From positions 1 through 64,000 of the forward strand of contig NZ_JBHSTQ010000003.1 of the NCBI RefSeq assembly GCF_042660205.1: DNA of 64,000 bases, read 5' to 3'. Origin of the DNA: Sporolactobacillus kofuensis. GTDB taxonomy: Bacteria; Bacillota; Bacilli; Bacillales; Sporolactobacillaceae. This document shows positions 60,199-64,000 of the stretch, piece by piece (position 1 is the first letter of the stretch; every line of letters starts with the position of its first letter). The notes under the pieces were generated by a model, which saw only the letters and a list, made by a program, of their open reading frames with translations, made no database searches and was not told the origin of the DNA. The position numbers and the translations under genes were made by a program.

Positions 60199-60978
60199 AT
60201 GGATTTAACATTCTTTGAACGCGTCAATCAACACTTTGATCGATTGAGCGACAGTGAAAAATTTTTGCTCCGTTACATCCAAGATCACATTAGTGACATG
60301 CCGAAGATATCAATCGTCCGTTTGAGTGAGAAAGCCAATGTATCAACTGCAACGATCGTGCGTACGATGAAAAAGTTGGGCTATGATGGATTTACATCAT
60401 TCAAAATTCGTCTCAAGGATGAACATCAGTTGTCTCCAGAATTTTCAGTAGTAGAAAAAGTGGACAATAAAATCAAAGAAGCGATATTGAAGAACGAGCA
60501 GGAGGTCAGCAAAACGATCCAAATGCTGGATCGAGGAACGATTGAAGACGTGCTGCAGAAGATTATCTATGCCCGTAAAATTGTGCTGTTTGCGCGTGGT
60601 TTCTCAGAGTTAATTGCCAAAGAGATGACCATCAAATTTCAACTCGCAGGCAAATATTGCGAGATGCACGACGACCCGAATATTATCAAGACCATGAGCA
60701 AACGCATCCAAAAACAAGATGTGGTACTTTTGATTTCACTTAATGGCTACACAGAGGAACTGGTTGAGGCAGCGAAGAATTGCAAAGCGAATGGCGTCAG
60801 CACAATTACATTGACTGCAAATCGCGAAAGCCCGATCTATGCTTTGTCTGAATTGGCTCTAGTCGGCTACAAATCGAAAGTTTCGTATTTTCCTGACTAT
60901 GAAGTACGCTCGCGCCTCCCCCTTCAAGTGATGGCAAGAATTATTCTCGATGCCTATGCAATACGGACGCGCGAGTAA
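60199..60978 (+). CDS. MurR/RpiR-family transcriptional regulator, probable fru regulator
   Basis: A 259-residue regulator with an N-terminal HTH_6 domain (LSDSEKFLLRYIQDH, SEKANVSTATIVRTMKKLGYDGF) and a C-terminal SIS sugar-phosphate domain (KIVLFARGFSELIAKEM, DVVLLISLNGYTEELVEAAKN). It would sense a sugar phosphate such as fructose 1-phosphate. In most Firmicutes the fru operon begins with a DeoR-type FruR instead, so this is an unusual partner. The ATG at 60199 is 6 bases after GGAGG. Confidence 0.88.
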   Translation: MDLTFFERVNQHFDRLSDSEKFLLRYIQDHISDMPKISIVRLSEKANVSTATIVRTMKKLGYDGFTSFKIRLKDEHQLSPEFSVVEKVDNKIKEAILKNEQEVSKTIQMLDRGTIEDVLQKIIYARKIVLFARGFSELIAKEMTIKFQLAGKYCEMHDDPNIIKTMSKRIQKQDVVLLISLNGYTEELVEAAKNCKANGVSTITLTANRESPIYALSELALVGYKSKVSYFPDYEVRSRLPLQVMARIILDAYAIRTRE

Positions 60979-61083
60979 TTGGGTAATCCTACATACTCTC
61001 TATTTGTTAATCGAATAAATAAAATTATCGTGTTAAGAATGTTTCGAAATCCGTGTTAAAATAATAGAAAGAATTAATCACTC

Positions 61084-61125
61084 GCGGCTTGTTAGGCTGA
61101 TGTCCTATAGATTAAGGTTAGCCGC
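61084..61125 (+). promoter_or_regulatory. Structured leader of ridA
   Basis: GCGGCT (61084-61089) and AGCCGC (61120-61125) can pair around an inner AGG/CCT hairpin, 23 bases before the ridA start. I recognise no known riboswitch class and no terminator follows, so it may only be a local fold. Confidence 0.35.
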
Positions 61126-61148
61126 TACGCATCTGGAGGTATGATTAC

Positions 61149-61532
61149 ATGAAAAAACAAATCGCAACGAATGCCGCTCCTAAGGCAGTTGGGCCGTATT
61201 CTCAAGGTGTTGTGGCTGGTGATTTTCTGTTTGCATCCGGACAGATTGCACTTGACCCGTCAACAGGGGAACTTGTCCCAGGCGACATTGAAGCACAAGC
61301 CACTCGTGTCTTTCTTAACTTGAAGGCTGTGTTAAATGAAGCCGGACTCGATTTTTCAAACGTTGTCAATGCAACGGTCTATCTTGCAGATATCAACGAT
61401 TTTGCCACCGTTAACACTATTTACTCAACTTATTTCACAGGCGAAATTTTGCCGGCACGCTGCGCTATTCAAGTCGCTGCTCTGCCAAAGAACGCGAAAC
61501 TAGAAATCTCTTGCGTTGCTTATCGAAGGTAA
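61149..61532 (+). CDS. ridA: RidA family enamine/imine deaminase
   Basis: RidA hydrolyses reactive 2-aminoacrylate-type enamines to keto acids and ammonia. The 127-residue protein has the YjgF/YER057c/UK114 marks: APKAVGPYSQGVVAG, FASGQIALDPSTGELV, the arginine in LPARCAIQVAALPKNAKLEI, and the expected length. It is the single gene between a candidate leader and a terminator. GGAGG is 6 bases before the ATG. Confidence 0.94.
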   Translation: MKKQIATNAAPKAVGPYSQGVVAGDFLFASGQIALDPSTGELVPGDIEAQATRVFLNLKAVLNEAGLDFSNVVNATVYLADINDFATVNTIYSTYFTGEILPARCAIQVAALPKNAKLEISCVAYRR

Positions 61533-61538
61533 ACAGAG

Positions 61539-61588
61539 AAACAAGCCGAATGCAGAACACATTCTTCTACATCCGGCTTGTTTTTTTA
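61539..61588 (+). terminator. Rho-independent terminator of ridA
   Basis: AAACAAGCCGAATG and CATCCGGCTTGTTT pair with one mismatch and seven T follow, about 10 bases after the stop. Confidence 0.88.
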
Positions 61589-61643
61589 TTTCCTAGTATA
61601 AGATGAGAGAGGATAGGAGCATGACTGGTGTACTACTATGCAC

Positions 61644-63656
61644 CTATATTTTTTGTTTTGATGACTGCAGCTGTTTGAATTGATAAGCCACATTCTCTGG
61701 CGTAAAACCGTATTCTTTAGATACGATCCCAGCTGGTGCAGATGTGCCAAAACGATCAATTGTCACCAGGCCACCTTCTGCACCGACAAATTCTTGCCAA
61801 CCGAGAGAAGCTGCCATTTCAATACCGAGGCGTGCACGGATTTCGCTCGGAAGAATCATTTGTTTGTACTCTTCTGATTGTTCACGGAACAATTCCCATG
61901 AGGGCAGGCTGACGACGCGCACGAAAATTTTTTCCTTTTCGAGCAATTGTTGCGCTTGGATCGCAATTCCAACTTCAGAACCCGTCGCAATGAGTATCCC
62001 TTCCGGTTTTCCCTCCTTGGCTTCACTAACGATATAACCACCGCGGCGCACACCTTCGTGTGCATCATCCAACTCTCCATCGAACGTCTCCACATTCTGT
62101 CGGGTCAGGACCAATACGGTTGGGCGATTTGGGCTTTCCAAAGCAATCTTCCATGCTTCCCGGACTTCATTCCCATCTGCCGGACGGAGTACATTTAAGT
62201 TCGGGATCGCACGGAGCCCGGCTAATTGTTCGATTGGTTCGTGGGTCGGTCCGTCTTCTCCGACAGCGATAGAGTCGTGCGTGAACACGAAGATCGATGG
62301 TATGCCCATTAATGCCGCCAGACGAATCGCCGGTTTTGCATAATCGGAAAAAGTGAAGAACGTTGATCCGAATGGAAGCACACCGCCATGCAGCGCCATG
62401 CCGTTAACCGCTGCACTCATGGCGAATTCGCGAACCCCAAACCAAATGTTGCGACCGCTGTAAGATTCCGGAAGGAACTCACCGCCTTCTTTGATCGCCG
62501 TCTTAGTGGAAGAAGCAAGATCCGCAGCACCACCGAACAAGGCCGGTACCGTTTTTGCGAGAGCATTAATCACTTCGCCGGAAGTTTGGCGTGTCGCTTT
62601 CTTTGTTCCTGTAGCATAGATCGGCAATTGATCTGCATAATCGTCCGCAAGTTTTCCACTGATCGCTGCCTTCAGCTGCGCTGCAAGTTCCGGATAAGCT
62701 TCGGCGTATGCATCAAATTGGCTTTGCCAATCTGCCTGAACTTGTGCTTCCGTCGTGTTCAGTTTCAGGAAATGCGCCCGTACTTCTTCCGGTACATGGA
62801 AGGGTTCATGAGCCCAGCCGTAACTTTTCTTTGTCTCAGCTGTTTCTTCATCCCCGAGCGGGTTACCGTGGATCTTATTTGTTCCTGCAAGATGTGGCGC
62901 ACCAAATCCAATGGTCGTGCGCACTTCAATCAAAGTTGGGCGTTCTTGTTCAGCGGTCGCTTGATCCAGTGCTGTCTGAATCATTTCAACATCATTACCG
63001 TCTTCTACCAATAGTGTCTGCCAGCCGTATGCATCAAAGCGCTGACGCACCTGTTCAGTAAAAGACATGTTCAATTGGCCATCCAGTGAGATCTTATTCG
63101 AGTCATAGAGCAATACCAATTTTCCAAGTTTCAATCGTCCGGCTAATGACGCAGCTTCCGAGGCAACACCTTCCATCAAATCACCATCGCCGCAAAGTGC
63201 ATAGGTGTGATGATTGATAATTGGATAGCCATCACGGTTATAAGTAGCGGAAAGATGCGCTTCCGCCATCGCCATGCCAACAGCCATGGCGATGCCCTGC
63301 CCAAGCGGGCCAGTAGTCGCTTCGACGCCGACAGTGTGGCCGTATTCCGGATGACCTGGGGTCAGGCTTCCCCATTGGCGGAATTGCTTAATTTCTTCCA
63401 CGGACAATCCATAGTTGAAAAGGTGTAGAAGACTATATAAGAGCATCGAACCATGACCGGCAGATAAGACAAAACGGTCACGATCGAACCATTTCGGATC
63501 AGCCGGGTTGTGCTTTAACTTCTTCGCCCACAACGTATAAGCCATCGGCGCTGCCCCCATCGGCAGTCCGGGGTGTCCGGAATTCGCCTTGTTAATGGCA
63601 TCTATAGATAACGTACGAATCGTATTAATCGATAATTGTTCAAGAACTGTTGTCAT
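61644..63656 (-). CDS. tkt: Transketolase
   Basis: Transketolase moves two-carbon units in the pentose phosphate pathway with thiamine diphosphate. The 670-residue protein has ANSGHPGLPMGAAPMAYTLW, AGHGSMLLYSLLHLF, the GDGDLMEGVASEAASLAG ThDP/metal motif near residue 153, GFGAPHLAGTNKIHG, the pyrimidine-domain TFFTFSDYAKPAIRLAALM and HDSIAVGEDGPTHEPIEQ. ATG at 63656 is 5-9 bases after AAGGAGG. It follows the transaldolase gene by 54 bases on the same strand. Confidence 0.96.
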   Translation of the reverse strand: MTTVLEQLSINTIRTLSIDAINKANSGHPGLPMGAAPMAYTLWAKKLKHNPADPKWFDRDRFVLSAGHGSMLLYSLLHLFNYGLSVEEIKQFRQWGSLTPGHPEYGHTVGVEATTGPLGQGIAMAVGMAMAEAHLSATYNRDGYPIINHHTYALCGDGDLMEGVASEAASLAGRLKLGKLVLLYDSNKISLDGQLNMSFTEQVRQRFDAYGWQTLLVEDGNDVEMIQTALDQATAEQERPTLIEVRTTIGFGAPHLAGTNKIHGNPLGDEETAETKKSYGWAHEPFHVPEEVRAHFLKLNTTEAQVQADWQSQFDAYAEAYPELAAQLKAAISGKLADDYADQLPIYATGTKKATRQTSGEVINALAKTVPALFGGAADLASSTKTAIKEGGEFLPESYSGRNIWFGVREFAMSAAVNGMALHGGVLPFGSTFFTFSDYAKPAIRLAALMGIPSIFVFTHDSIAVGEDGPTHEPIEQLAGLRAIPNLNVLRPADGNEVREAWKIALESPNRPTVLVLTRQNVETFDGELDDAHEGVRRGGYIVSEAKEGKPEGILIATGSEVGIAIQAQQLLEKEKIFVRVVSLPSWELFREQSEEYKQMILPSEIRARLGIEMAASLGWQEFVGAEGGLVTIDRFGTSAPAGIVSKEYGFTPENVAYQFKQLQSSKQKI

Positions 63657-63710
63657 CGTGGCCCTCCTTATATCGACAATAGCCGACAATTTAAGCGTTT
63701 ACAGAATAAT

Positions 63711-64000
63711 TTATAAAATAGAATAGCCGAGTGTCTGAATATCTTTATTAAATCCTTTTACTGTATCAAGGGACAATTGTTCGAGCGGTGTTCCTACCTT
63801 TTTCAATTTGGAAATTATTTCGGGTGTGCATGTGATAATGTCGACCCCTAGTCGGTCTGCTTCATAGACATTGAACAATTCTCGCGAGCTTGCCCATAGC
63901 AAATTCGCTCCTTTTTTCGTCTTGCAGATCTCAACAGACTTTTTCATGTATGGGATGGGATCAACACCTGTATCAGCGATACGCCCTGCGAATACGGAGA
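63711..64000 (-). CDS. tal: Transaldolase, C-terminal part (runs off the window)
   Basis: The C-terminal 96 residues of a transaldolase, which exchanges three-carbon units between sedoheptulose 7-phosphate and glyceraldehyde 3-phosphate. The conserved SVFAGRIADTGVDPIPYMK reads in frame from the window edge, then LLWASSRELFNVYEADRLGVDIITCTPEII, as in short transaldolases. The catalytic lysine lies outside. Being directly upstream of tkt, it forms a non-oxidative pentose phosphate unit. Start not visible. Confidence 0.88.
   Translation of the reverse strand, partial: SVFAGRIADTGVDPIPYMKKSVEICKTKKGANLLWASSRELFNVYEADRLGVDIITCTPEIISKLKKVGTPLEQLSLDTVKGFNKDIQTLGYSIL

Noticed and set aside
61084..61125. 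Known riboswitch before ridA (preQ1, purine, guanidine)
   Set aside because: The conserved cores of those classes are not present.
62388..63014. 208-codon open frame antisense to transketolase
   Set aside because: Shadow of the tkt reading frame; no start signal and arginine/cysteine-rich composition unlike real proteins here.

Overview
The window looks like a chromosomal segment of a moderate-GC, spore-former-type member of the Bacillales, possibly of the Sporolactobacillus kind; that placement comes from gene content only and is unverified. Pointers are ComK, PucR-type purine control, the YrrN/YrrO pair, strong GGAGG ribosome sites with several TTG/GTG starts, a T-box leader, an MntR box, PRD-type MtlR, and a YvrJ/DUF2922/DUF1659 trio.

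Layout. 1-410: end of an IS3-family element inserted in mntH, leaving only its 5' part and its MntR-controlled promoter. 761-7172: two U32-family tRNA hydroxylation genes, a beta-hydroxyacid dehydrogenase, a YtrA-type GntR regulator with a DUF1648 membrane protein, a shrunken ribokinase-like ORF and manA. 7522-20448: a purine/ureide catabolic island (allantoinase, ureidoglycine aminotransferase, allantoate amidohydrolase, PucR, Rieske oxygenase, ferredoxin, NCS2 permease, UraH, UraD, amidase, flavoprotein monooxygenase). 20651-28465: ROK kinase, DrrAB-like ABC pair, MFS transporter, D-amino acid transaminase, and a glycerol-1-phosphate dehydrogenase/HAD phosphatase pair. 28984-35839: comK, an AT-rich six-gene operon (secreted DUF2712 protein plus multi-subunit ABC transporter, like B. 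subtilis yybN-yybJ), a frameshifted IS200-type element and a small membrane protein. 35946-37833: a class C group II intron sitting exactly behind the terminator of a PTS-IIC-like gene. 39412-49427: YfhO-like protein, AlkD-like glycosylase, aldo/keto reductase, T-box-controlled SAM hydrolase, YczE-like protein, PepV and ManC. 49981-50595: a tRNA-Gln(CUG) with promoter and terminator, then a broken MFS gene. 50797-64000: mannitol genes (mtlA, mtlR, mtlD), fructose genes (fruA, fruK, RpiR-type regulator), ridA, transketolase and a partial transaldolase.

The most interesting part is 7522-20448. It carries every step from 5-hydroxyisourate to ureidoglycine, but no xanthine dehydrogenase and no cofactor-free urate oxidase. 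In their place are a Rieske oxygenase with a Fer-type ferredoxin and a two-nucleotide-fold flavoprotein monooxygenase. The simplest reading is an oxygenase-based purine oxidation route: Rieske hydroxylation of hypoxanthine/xanthine (compare HpxD), flavoprotein urate hydroxylation (compare HpxO/HpyO), UraH, UraD, AllB, AllC, PucG, and perhaps the amidase on the oxalurate/oxamate end product.

A dispersed, non-coding repeat of roughly 130-185 bp occurs five times (about 16.4, 25.1, 28.7, 39.1 and 42.0 kb) and marks intergenic gaps. A GTTATAC/TATAAC operator is shared by the gntR promoter and the G1P dehydrogenase operon promoter. All functional statements rest on reading the sequence and on remembered family features; no database search was run.
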